Shown in pieces: positions 25,218 to 33,103 of a DNA stretch of 64,000 nucleotides (position 1 is its first letter; each line of letters starts with the position of its first letter). Made by a program: the position numbers and the translations under genes. Below the pieces are notes generated by a model, which was given only the letters and a program-made list of their open reading frames with translations, was not told the origin of the DNA and did no database searches. This DNA comes from Amedibacterium intestinale (GTDB lineage Bacteria > Bacillota_I > Bacilli_A > Erysipelotrichales > Erysipelotrichaceae), in NCBI RefSeq assembly GCF_010537335.1, contig NZ_AP019711.1, positions 1,736,001 to 1,800,000 on the forward strand, given 5' to 3'.

Positions 25218-26699
25218 TTACATTTTTGCGCGAATCAAAGATATAATTAAACTTTCTGCTTCTTCCGGGCAATGACAGTCTCCTAATTCATTTCCCTGTT
25301 TTCTACTTGTAAATCCACTTCCACAAGTAATTAACAATTTATCTTTTTGTGCATAGCGCAATAAATCAGCCATCTGTTTTTTATTATATGCCGACTGGAA
25401 CACTTCAATTCCTTCGATTCCATGAGAGAGAATATCCTTCATCAGTTCTTCATCATGCAGGAAATCAGCTCCATCCGCAAGTACCGCTACACCATTTGTT
25501 AATGATATGACATCCAAGACATCCTGCAAAGGAGGACATTTCATCATCACATAACAAGGTTTTCCATATGCAAAATATTCCTGACATAAAATTTCTACTG
25601 CTTTGTTCATTTCCATCTTGCGATATGGCTTTAATACTTCACATTCATCGTATAAGCTAGAATTTAATACATGTCGCACCAGTAATCTTCCAGAAATCCT
25701 TTGGAAGCGATTTGTATGCAGCAGGCGTTCTACAGGAATTTGTACACCTAATATCTTTTCAAATCTTCTAACTCTTTCTAAGCTGGCATTTCTTTCATTT
25801 ACCAAGCCATTATTTTCAATTGTTGTAAATATATCATTCTTATAATCAATAAAATATCCTAGAACACGCACTCTTCTGCCTTTATATTCTGCCCCTATTT
25901 CAATACCAGGAACATAGTTAATATTATAAAGCTTGCTCATATTTACAGCAAGAGCATTTGCTTTTACACTGTTCCAGTCTGTAATAGAAATCGTATGAAT
26001 TCCTTCTTTTGCAGCCATCTGGAAAATTTCTTCCACATTATATTCCCCATTAGCACTGAAGTTAGAACGTACCCTTAAATCAATGTGATTGCGAGGATAT
26101 GATACTTTAGAAACAGATTCCACTTTCTTTTCTGTAACAGGAGCCTTCACTTCCTGTTTACTTTCTATTGTTTCAGCTTCTACTCTAATCAGATATGTTC
26201 TTAATAAAAAGTCAATCAGATTGCGATGCTTTTTATCCACCAGGAAAATTATTCCATTTAATGCCCAATATACAAATACTCCAATAACATTTGTAAAAAT
26301 CATCAGCACAACAAAAGGAATTGCATTTCCTAAAACCTCATGCATCAAACAAACTTTCTGACTTGCTCTTTTACCATTTTCACGCATTATCGCAAAACCA
26401 AACTGATACATTCCAAATGTGCGTCCTTTTGTTTTCTTGATAATAGAACTATTAAAGAAAAAGATAGACAACCCCATCAAGACTCCTACAATAATATTGG
26501 CAATAAAGATTGCGGTAACACTTAAAAGACTACCCAGCACAGCTAAAAGAATAAGGTTCCACAACATCATTGGAGATAACATTACAGAAACATCTAACGC
26601 AAAAGAAAGAAAACAATCCCAGTAGTCCTTTCTTTGAAGATATGCGACATTAGAAGGTGTTCTGCTTTCTTTTGTCTTACTTTTTATATTTCTACGCAT
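25218..26699 (-). CDS. RDD membrane domain fused to a PHP-like domain with lost metal ligands
   Basis: 493 residues. Residues about 20-175 form an RDD-type membrane domain with four to five helices. Residues 205-493 follow the PHP phosphoesterase fold (IDLRVRSNFSANG, ISITDWNSV, YVPGIEIGA, VRVLGYFID, VAVLADG, CGSGFTS). Compared with canonical PHP motifs (HxHTxxSDG, TDH, VHxLGY, VLAHP, GSDxH), the His and Asp ligands are replaced, while GIE remains. The domain is therefore probably non-catalytic, perhaps ligand-binding or scaffolding. It lies 2 bp after the small zinc-ribbon membrane gene, so the two form an operon. Confidence 0.8.
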   Translation of the reverse strand: MRRNIKSKTKESRTPSNVAYLQRKDYWDCFLSFALDVSVMLSPMMLWNLILLAVLGSLLSVTAIFIANIIVGVLMGLSIFFFNSSIIKKTKGRTFGMYQFGFAIMRENGKRASQKVCLMHEVLGNAIPFVVLMIFTNVIGVFVYWALNGIIFLVDKKHRNLIDFLLRTYLIRVEAETIESKQEVKAPVTEKKVESVSKVSYPRNHIDLRVRSNFSANGEYNVEEIFQMAAKEGIHTISITDWNSVKANALAVNMSKLYNINYVPGIEIGAEYKGRRVRVLGYFIDYKNDIFTTIENNGLVNERNASLERVRRFEKILGVQIPVERLLHTNRFQRISGRLLVRHVLNSSLYDECEVLKPYRKMEMNKAVEILCQEYFAYGKPCYVMMKCPPLQDVLDVISLTNGVAVLADGADFLHDEELMKDILSHGIEGIEVFQSAYNKKQMADLLRYAQKDKLLITCGSGFTSRKQGNELGDCHCPEEAESLIISLIRAKM

Positions 26700-26701
26700 A
26701 C

Positions 26702-27016
26702 TTATTTATTCTCCTTTTTCTTTTCATATTTCAGTATCCCTATTTTTACGCAAAGCCATGTAAACAGCGCAGCCAAAACAAAAGATACTCCAAGAATATA
26801 AATCGTCTTTATGTCAATAGATGCATCTTTTAAAAAATGCATACTTGTCATAACAGCAAATATAACACATAAAAATGGAATAAACATATATCGCTTTATA
26901 CTTTTCTGATCAAGACAATAAGCCTGATGACAACCAGGACAACATATATGTACATTCCCTCTAATTATTTTCATAGAAATAGGCGTATGACAGTTTTCAC
27001 AAATATGAATCATCAT
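26702..27016 (-). CDS. Small zinc-ribbon membrane protein
   Basis: About 104 residues. The N-terminus has CENCHTPISMKI...CCPGCHQAYC, two CxxC-type pairs that would bind one zinc ion. Two membrane helices (YMFIPFLCVIFAVMTSM and IYILGVSFVLAALFTWLCV) and a lysine-rich tail follow. ATG 27016 lies after AAAGG; a GTG two codons upstream is an alternative. It is the first gene of a two-gene unit with the RDD-PHP fusion. Function unknown; the pairing suggests a shared membrane role. Confidence 0.7.
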   Translation of the reverse strand: MMIHICENCHTPISMKIIRGNVHICCPGCHQAYCLDQKSIKRYMFIPFLCVIFAVMTSMHFLKDASIDIKTIYILGVSFVLAALFTWLCVKIGILKYEKKKENK

Positions 27017-27163
27017 AAGCACACAACCTTTCTTTTATAATTATACTACACTTTCCAAAATTGTATATGCATAAAAATTATATGGAAATCGTAAGAAATT
27101 TCCTCTTGCGCATAATCAATACTTAAAGTATCATACTATGCATATGAAAAAAGGAAGGTGTCT

Positions 27164-27655
27164 ATGAAACATTATCTCACTCGCAAAAAATGTTATAAGT
27201 TTTTCCTGTCCTTTTTCTTTATTCTATATATTTTTGTTTTATTGTATTTGTTGTTTTTTGCTTCTGAATTTTCCAGAGATCATATATCCATGATGAATGG
27301 AAACTACCTGGAAACTCTTCGCCAGCAATGGAATAGCGCAACCAATCTTCATCCCTTTAAAACCATCCATACTATGATACAGATTTATCACAATCCTTAT
27401 TATTCCAACATGATTGCACATACCAATCTATATGGAAATATTATCATCTTTATGCCGTTTTCTTTTTTTCTTCCACAATTATTTCCTTCTATGAAAAAAG
27501 CAGCTCATTTTCTACCTTTTATGCTTTTTCTTATTATCCTCGTAGAGATTTTACAGCTTTTTACTTTTAGCGGATCTATGGATATTGATGATGTCATCTT
27601 AAATTATTTTGGTGTACTCATTAGCTTCTACATATGTAAAAAAGTCTTTGTTTAA
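27164..27655 (+). CDS. VanZ-family membrane protein
   Basis: 163 residues with about four membrane helices. The VanZ signature is visible: TNLYGNIIIFMPFSFFLPQLFP and the ending EILQLFTFSGSMDIDDVILNYFGVLISF (acidic DIDD before the last helix). VanZ from Tn1546 gives low teicoplanin resistance; most chromosomal homologues have unknown function. ATG 27164 follows AAGGAAGGTG. The stop codon lies inside a 16-bp terminator stem shared with the convergent hydrolase gene. No other van genes are present. Confidence 0.88.
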   Translation: MKHYLTRKKCYKFFLSFFFILYIFVLLYLLFFASEFSRDHISMMNGNYLETLRQQWNSATNLHPFKTIHTMIQIYHNPYYSNMIAHTNLYGNIIIFMPFSFFLPQLFPSMKKAAHFLPFMLFLIILVEILQLFTFSGSMDIDDVILNYFGVLISFYICKKVFV

Positions 27656-27680
27656 AACCATTGAAAACAAAGACTTTTTT
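27638..27680. terminator. Strong bidirectional terminator
   Basis: A perfect 16-bp stem (27638-27653 with 27665-27680) flanked by six A and six T. It overlaps the end of the VanZ gene and ends five bases before the convergent gene stop. Confidence 0.93.
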
Positions 27681-27684
27681 ATGT

Positions 27685-29925
27685 TTATTTATTTCCTTTT
27701 ACCCAAATAGGACTTGACCATGCCTGATGTTCATCTTCCTGTGTTACTCTTACATAATAGAAATCCTCTTGTTCATTCACTTCTTTTGTAAAGGTAAAAT
27801 CACATTCTCTTCCATCCGATACTTTTTCTTCAATTACTTTATTGTTACATAATACTTCTACTTTTAATTTATCCGTTCCTAAAACACTTACTGTAAAGTC
27901 GACACTGCTATGTACTGGTTTTTCTACGATTTGTCCCATTTCTTTTCCATCGCATTTAAAAGATACTAAAATACCAGCTCCACTTGTACCATACATAAAG
28001 CGATCATATAAATTATCCCAAATATTTTCATTATTTAACTTATCTACAAAGGAAATCGTGATACCACCTTCAACCCCATGTTCCATCTGGTGTGAGTCAC
28101 TGCCTGCAGTAAAACCTAAATGGTATCCTTTTTCCAAAGCATCCTGTACACTGCATCGTTCGATCTGCATATTATTTTTTGTATATTTGGAATAATTTCC
28201 ATAGTACTCAAATGGTGCATGTCTAGAGAATATTTCTACCATTCTTTGTACTTCTTCATCATGGAATGCCCAATCCGTTGCGGCACTTACAAGTTTCCAG
28301 CTTGCGGCAGGATGATGCGGGAATGCCATTGCCTTGTATTGTTTAATACTTTCAAACAATCGATCCGGTGTCATACCGCCTTCATCCCCTGAACGATAGA
28401 TTTCTCCTTCAAATCCTTTATAATAGATATTTTTATGTCCAAAGTCATAACGATATTCATTTGGTGTCCATTCATAAGCTAAAAGCGTAGCCATTTTATT
28501 TTCCACGTTAAATAATTGAGAAGTCGTACGAATCCATTCCCATTCTGATTGACTTAACCAGTCTGGATAACAATCATGATCCGTTAAAGCTGTGAAGTCC
28601 AATTTTCCCCATACTTTGGCGGAATTAAAATACTGATCGATTTCTCCAACACCATCACTCATACCACTTTGTCCATGAATGTCTCCATACACTGGGAATT
28701 TGCCAGCATATCCATTTTTCTTGATCCATGTTTTTACTTCTTCATCATCTATGCGATCTAATGTTTTATTAGCTTCGATTGGACGTGTAAAAGGGTCACT
28801 TACTTTTTCTGCTTCCAAGTCAACATAAGAATCATATTCATCTTTGTTTAGCCATGTATACACAACTTTCGCATTTCGAATAGGTTTATGTCCATTTTGG
28901 TTTCCATATTGCCATGCCAAGTGAATCGTACCATCCTCGTCGATAAGAACTCTCTGGTTTGAGGCAAAACTATTTTCATCATACGTAAATACAACCGGAT
29001 CAGACCATTTATTTTCATAATCATAGTGTCTTGCATGCAGTTTTGTTTTTCCCCATGAATAAGAAAAAGCTACTTCTCCTTTAGCATTTGATGAAATCGC
29101 AATATCTTCATACCAGTCAATACCTCTGGCAAAACAGCAAGATTCTTCTACATTTGCTTTTCCATCTTTTTCAAATACGACTGCACTATGATAAGAGAAA
29201 TCAGAACCATGATTGAAATCATACCAGCATACAAGAGCTTTATCCTTTAAAGATGCCAGTAATGGCTGTGTTGCCCATGCTGTTTTTGAAGTATTTACTA
29301 CTTTTTCCTCTGTCCAAACTTGATCTTTACATGCTCTTACAATCACATCGTAAGTTGTTCCGTTAAAAGAATCATATGCCACATAGATTGTATGATCTTC
29401 TGTGATACAAATACTTGGACGATACGTTTCTTTTGAAGTGGAAACCACCTGTACATCATGAATACCTTCTTCATCAATCGTTGATAAAACAATTTCACCC
29501 GCATTGCTGGATTGACGATTCCATAACAAATATACAATTCCATCTTTTGCATACAGACATGGATAAAACAAGGCTTCTCCCTCTTCCGCACAGTGAATTT
29601 CACCATACACTCCATTTTCATAGCTTCGATAGTAAATTCCCCATACCTGATTTCTACATTCTCCCCATGCATACCAAATTTGATTTCCACTAGAAACACA
29701 TACAGGTTTTAAAGCCTCGCCTTCACCGGAAATTCTCTCAACTTCACTAAAGGTATCCTTTTCTTGATTTAAAACACCTGCAACAATGCAGTCATGTCCA
29801 TCTTTATATTCCTGATAACAAACATACATAGTTCCATCTTCTGCTTTTGTTAAAGAAGGATACTGTGCACTGCTTTTAATAATATCGCTTACTTCTTTTG
29901 AATATTTTTGATTTAATAAATTCAT
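27685..29925 (-). CDS. Beta-propeller plus PHP-type (DUF3604-like) metallohydrolase
   Basis: 746 residues without signal peptide. Residues 1-370 hold at least six repeats of the kind GxxYVxWxxxxxxxxxIxxxxxxxG (QYPSLTKAEDGTMYVCYQE, RPSICITEDHTIYVAYDS), a sialidase-like or Kelch-like propeller. Residues 410-690 are a PHP-type domain with intact ligands: YGDIHGQSGMSDG (412-425), ALTDHD (446-451), FPHHPA and GSDSH. A beta domain ends the protein. It is the third gene after a Crp-type regulator and a GPH symporter, so it probably hydrolyses the imported compound in the cytoplasm. The substrate is unknown. ATG follows AGGAGG. Confidence 0.8.
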   Translation of the reverse strand: MNLLNQKYSKEVSDIIKSSAQYPSLTKAEDGTMYVCYQEYKDGHDCIVAGVLNQEKDTFSEVERISGEGEALKPVCVSSGNQIWYAWGECRNQVWGIYYRSYENGVYGEIHCAEEGEALFYPCLYAKDGIVYLLWNRQSSNAGEIVLSTIDEEGIHDVQVVSTSKETYRPSICITEDHTIYVAYDSFNGTTYDVIVRACKDQVWTEEKVVNTSKTAWATQPLLASLKDKALVCWYDFNHGSDFSYHSAVVFEKDGKANVEESCCFARGIDWYEDIAISSNAKGEVAFSYSWGKTKLHARHYDYENKWSDPVVFTYDENSFASNQRVLIDEDGTIHLAWQYGNQNGHKPIRNAKVVYTWLNKDEYDSYVDLEAEKVSDPFTRPIEANKTLDRIDDEEVKTWIKKNGYAGKFPVYGDIHGQSGMSDGVGEIDQYFNSAKVWGKLDFTALTDHDCYPDWLSQSEWEWIRTTSQLFNVENKMATLLAYEWTPNEYRYDFGHKNIYYKGFEGEIYRSGDEGGMTPDRLFESIKQYKAMAFPHHPAASWKLVSAATDWAFHDEEVQRMVEIFSRHAPFEYYGNYSKYTKNNMQIERCSVQDALEKGYHLGFTAGSDSHQMEHGVEGGITISFVDKLNNENIWDNLYDRFMYGTSGAGILVSFKCDGKEMGQIVEKPVHSSVDFTVSVLGTDKLKVEVLCNNKVIEEKVSDGRECDFTFTKEVNEQEDFYYVRVTQEDEHQAWSSPIWVKGNK

Positions 29926-29960
29926 AAAAGCCTCCTATTTTTAAATATTCTATTAATTTC

Positions 29961-31310
29961 TTAATTATTGTTTCTCTTTTCTAATTCTGCCGCAATTTCC
30001 TTAGTCTTTTTTGGAGTAATTTCATAAAAATACAATGCCAAAATCGTTAATACGAACAATACTGCCGGTATGAAGAAACGTAAATTTATAATCATCTGCA
30101 ATGCTTGTGCACTTTGTTCCTGATTTGCGATAAATCCAGCAAATCCAAGTAAGATTCCTGATAAAAAACCTCCAATAGCTGTTGCACATTTTTGAATAAA
30201 GGTAAATGTTGCGGTAAATAACCCATTTGGCTGTACCCCATACTTCCATTGTGCAAAATCAATACAATCAGGAACCATTGCCCATGGCAATGCACTTACC
30301 AAACCATAGAAAAATCCAAATACAACCAATAAAACACTTAATCCAACCATCCCCATCGTCGGCATAAAACCAATGATGAATAAAGGAATTGCACACAATA
30401 TAGATGTATACATAAATAAGTTACGTTTTCCAAATTTTGCTTCAAGCTTAGGTAAAACCATAGAGGCAAGGATACTTGCACTCATTGTCACAAACATAAC
30501 CGTTGGTATCCAGTTCTCTTTATGTAATACATATTTGAAATAATACATATTCGCAGAATTTAGTAATGTGTTTGCTAAAAATGATAATCCAAATGCTACG
30601 ATAAGAAGTAGTAATGGTTTTGTTTTAAATAAAACAGAAATATCTTTTCCTGTTGTTTTTTCCTTTGTTTTTTTGATGGAAGCATCGATACACACATCAT
30701 GTGTTTTTGCACCACTTGCCGCTACCCAGATCAACAAAGTTGAAACAATTCCGATCAATGCCCCAAAAGAAGCCCATCCTTTTTGTCCACCACCAAATGC
30801 ATTTACAATCGGAAGTGCAAATACACTAATGCATAAAACGGCTACCTGACACATCACACTTTTCCAAGAAATGATAATCGTTCTTGTATGTGCGTCTTTT
30901 GATAGTACCGGCACTAGCGCAAAATAAGGAATGGATACAATCGTTACAATAATGGAATATAAAATAAACACTGCATAAGCATAGATAACTTTCATACTTT
31001 CTGAAATCTGTGGCGAATAGAAAAGCACAAAAATTGCGACTCCTAAAACCGGTGCAAAAAACATTAACCATGGACGAAATTTCCCCCAGCGAGAATGTGT
31101 ACGATCGGCAATGATTCCCATCAAAGGATCTGTAATTGCATCTACAATTCTAGAAACCAGCATAATGCCCGCAACCGCAAAGGTTGTAATACCAAAAATA
31201 TCTGTTAAAAAGAAATTAAAATAGGTCATTACTAAATTTGTAACTAACGTTATCCCTAGTCCACCTAGAGAATATTTAAAAATATCAGTCATTAAGTTTT
31301 TCTCTTTCAT
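29961..31310 (-). CDS. GPH-family (MelB-like) sugar:cation symporter
   Basis: 449 residues, 12 predicted helices. The glycoside-pentoside-hexuronide signature is clear: SRIVDAITDPLMGIIADRTH followed by SRWGKFRPWL. Family members import glycosides or uronides with H+ or Na+. It lies 35 bases upstream of the propeller-PHP hydrolase and 15 bases downstream of the Crp-type regulator, so the three genes are one transcription unit. The transported compound is presumably the hydrolase substrate; which one cannot be told from sequence. Confidence 0.92.
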   Translation of the reverse strand: MKEKNLMTDIFKYSLGGLGITLVTNLVMTYFNFFLTDIFGITTFAVAGIMLVSRIVDAITDPLMGIIADRTHSRWGKFRPWLMFFAPVLGVAIFVLFYSPQISESMKVIYAYAVFILYSIIVTIVSIPYFALVPVLSKDAHTRTIIISWKSVMCQVAVLCISVFALPIVNAFGGGQKGWASFGALIGIVSTLLIWVAASGAKTHDVCIDASIKKTKEKTTGKDISVLFKTKPLLLLIVAFGLSFLANTLLNSANMYYFKYVLHKENWIPTVMFVTMSASILASMVLPKLEAKFGKRNLFMYTSILCAIPLFIIGFMPTMGMVGLSVLLVVFGFFYGLVSALPWAMVPDCIDFAQWKYGVQPNGLFTATFTFIQKCATAIGGFLSGILLGFAGFIANQEQSAQALQMIINLRFFIPAVLFVLTILALYFYEITPKKTKEIAAELEKRNNN

Positions 31311-31325
31311 TTTGTTCTCTCTTTC

Positions 31326-32039
31326 TTAAAACTTTTTGTTCACAATCATCTCTTTTATTAGATGTATCTGCGTTTTATTTACAACGATGTTATTTTTACG
31401 AATAGATACGATATTTTTCTGTTTTAAGTCTTTTAACACACGATACAGCGTTCTTGTACTGATTCCAATTGCTTCCGCAATATATTCATTTTTTAATGTG
31501 ATCACACACTCGTCCCCTTGCGCTTTACAAAAGTTCCAATATTCAATCAGCCATATAAGTACCTGTGTTTTCGCATCATTCAATAACATCACATCAACGC
31601 GAGTAGAAGCAGAAGACATTTTCCCTAATAAATTTTGAATAATATATACGGATAAATCTCCATCACTTTTTAAACATTCAATGAAGTATTCCTTTTCAAT
31701 ATCTAGTACCGTACATTTTTCCAAAACCAAATCTTCTGTAATATTTGCATTTTCTTTATCTAGTACATGGTCAATCCCAATCCATTCTGGTCCCTGACAC
31801 AAAGCAATAAGATTTCTTTTACCTGCTTTTGAAGTTCGATAATGAAAATATTTACCTGTCAAAACAAATACCACATAGTTTCCAACGATATCTGGCGTTA
31901 AAATAGAAGAACCTTCTTCCAGTATTCGTATTTTCATATGCGAATTCATAGATTCTCTTATGTTTTTGATATCCATCCTATTTTTCTGTTTGTTTTTTGA
32001 CAGTTGAATCAACTCATATAAATCACTATGCGTACTCAT
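31326..32039 (-). CDS. Crp/Fnr-family transcriptional regulator
   Basis: 237 residues. A cyclic-nucleotide-binding-like beta-roll (ILEEGSSILTPDIVGNYVVFVLTGKYFHYRTSKAGKRNLIAL) precedes a dimer helix and a C-terminal winged helix (NEYIAEAIGISTRTLYRVLKDLKQKNIV). The nucleotide-binding phosphate cassette (RxS/T) is not evident, so the effector is probably not cAMP. No Cys cluster for an Fe-S centre is seen. ATG 32039 follows GAGGTGG at 7 nt; the upstream ATG is too close to it. First gene of the symporter-hydrolase operon; the palindrome at 32156-32167 is a candidate operator. Confidence 0.88.
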   Translation of the reverse strand: MSTHSDLYELIQLSKNKQKNRMDIKNIRESMNSHMKIRILEEGSSILTPDIVGNYVVFVLTGKYFHYRTSKAGKRNLIALCQGPEWIGIDHVLDKENANITEDLVLEKCTVLDIEKEYFIECLKSDGDLSVYIIQNLLGKMSSASTRVDVMLLNDAKTQVLIWLIEYWNFCKAQGDECVITLKNEYIAEAIGISTRTLYRVLKDLKQKNIVSIRKNNIVVNKTQIHLIKEMIVNKKF

Positions 32040-32155
32040 AGACATTCCACCTCTCTTTCATTATTTTACACATAAAATTCTACTCTTTACGATATAAAAC
32101 CTTTCGTGACTTATGGATTCATTTACATCTTATATGATTTTTACATAGTTTTCTA

Positions 32156-32167
32156 TGACACATGTCA
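32156..32167. promoter_or_regulatory. Candidate operator palindrome upstream of the Crp-type operon
   Basis: TGACACATGTCA has perfect 5-bp arms TGACA/TGTCA around 2 bp. It lies 117 bp upstream of the regulator start within the 357-bp divergent region to the orphan membrane gene. Autoregulation is inference. The remaining bases of this gap (32046-32402) are AT-rich, with an extended -10 at 32302-32310 for the plus-strand gene. Confidence 0.45.
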
Positions 32168-32301
32168 CACTTTAAAAGTTTTTAGAAATTTATGGTAAAT
32201 TTTATATTACCGTGTTTGACCATGAAGATAAAAAAGATAATCAAAAATTCTATATGAAGTTTATTTTACACTTCAATAAAACATTAATATTCATTGATAT
32301 A

Positions 32302-32310
32302 TGTTATAAT
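32302..32310 (+). promoter_or_regulatory. Extended -10 promoter
   Basis: TGTTATAAT lies 92 bases before the ATG of the orphan membrane protein; the -35 is weak. Confidence 0.5.
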
Positions 32311-32402
32311 ATGCTAATCAAATATCATCCAACTATTGTAAACAACATGAATAAAAAGAAAGGATTAAACTATACGATCATTCGATGTATCAGGTGAAGT
32401 AT

Positions 32403-33005
32403 ATGCATTTTTTACAATTTACAATTTTTCTCATGACATTAGTTTTCATTACCTTTTTTACACTTCTTTTAAGTCTTTTTTATAAATTTCTCCATATAGA
32501 CAAAAAACAATATATTCTTATCTGTATCTTATCAATATCTATGCTTGTTCATAAAATGATTTTAAAATTTCCATATATGTATGTTACATACACTATTCTT
32601 ATAATCCTTTGGCTTTTTGTTTTACTATATACTCTTCTTTGTTTTTTTAAAAAGAAAGCTTTTCTTCAAACCCTATTTATTTTGGTAGTCTTTCTACTTT
32701 CTATTTTCTTTCCGACATTTGGAAATTTACGTCAATATTATGTATACAAACCTATTTTTATATTACGTTCCTATTCCATATTAGAGAATAATAATTATTT
32801 ACCTTATCTCTCTTTCATGACTGGAAAAAAAGTATTTGTTTTGAAAAATAAAGTTTATTATGAATTAGGAAAACCTTCTGCATTCGATAATACAGGAGGT
32901 ATTGTCATAACTTTTGATGAACCACCTTCAAAAACAGATTGGAATACATATATATTTTTTGAGAAAATTGATACTTACGCTTATTTTTATACTAGACATA
33001 AATAA
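32403..33005 (+). CDS. Orphan membrane protein, unknown family
   Basis: 200 residues from ATG 32403 (MHFLQFTIFLMTLVFITFF), behind AGGTGA with short spacing; an ATG at 32385 has no site. Four hydrophobic segments occupy residues about 1-110. A soluble C-terminal domain follows (ILRSYSILENNNYLPYLSF, GKKVFVLKNKVYYELGKPS, GGIVITFDEPPSKTDW), presumably outside the cell. No family recognised. Its codon use is very AT-rich. It is a single gene ending at a strong bidirectional terminator shared with nadE. Confidence 0.6.
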   Translation: MHFLQFTIFLMTLVFITFFTLLLSLFYKFLHIDKKQYILICILSISMLVHKMILKFPYMYVTYTILIILWLFVLLYTLLCFFKKKAFLQTLFILVVFLLSIFFPTFGNLRQYYVYKPIFILRSYSILENNNYLPYLSFMTGKKVFVLKNKVYYELGKPSAFDNTGGIVITFDEPPSKTDWNTYIFFEKIDTYAYFYTRHK

Positions 33006-33051
33006 GATATATAAATAAGTCATATAACAGACAATAAATAACTTCTTATGC

Positions 33052-33097
33052 AAAAGGAGTATACCTTTTTAAATACGTCACAAGGTATACTCCTTTA
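33052..33097. terminator. Strong bidirectional terminator
   Basis: A 15-bp perfect stem AAAGGAGTATACCTT (33053-33067) / AAGGTATACTCCTTT (33082-33096) with A and T runs, between the membrane gene and convergent nadE. Confidence 0.93.
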
Positions 33098-33103
33098 TTT
33101 CTT

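Noticed and set aside
27164-27655. VanZ gene as evidence of a glycopeptide resistance cluster
   Set aside because: No vanH, vanA, vanX or vanRS genes are nearby; solitary VanZ-like genes are common in Firmicutes.
27685-29925. Propeller-PHP protein as a sialidase
   Set aside because: The propeller repeats lack the Arg triad and Asp-box pattern (SxDxGxxW), and the catalytic signatures belong to the PHP domain.
32212-32397. 61-codon plus-strand ORF upstream of the orphan membrane gene
   Set aside because: No binding site, overlaps the promoter region, composition of random AT-rich DNA.
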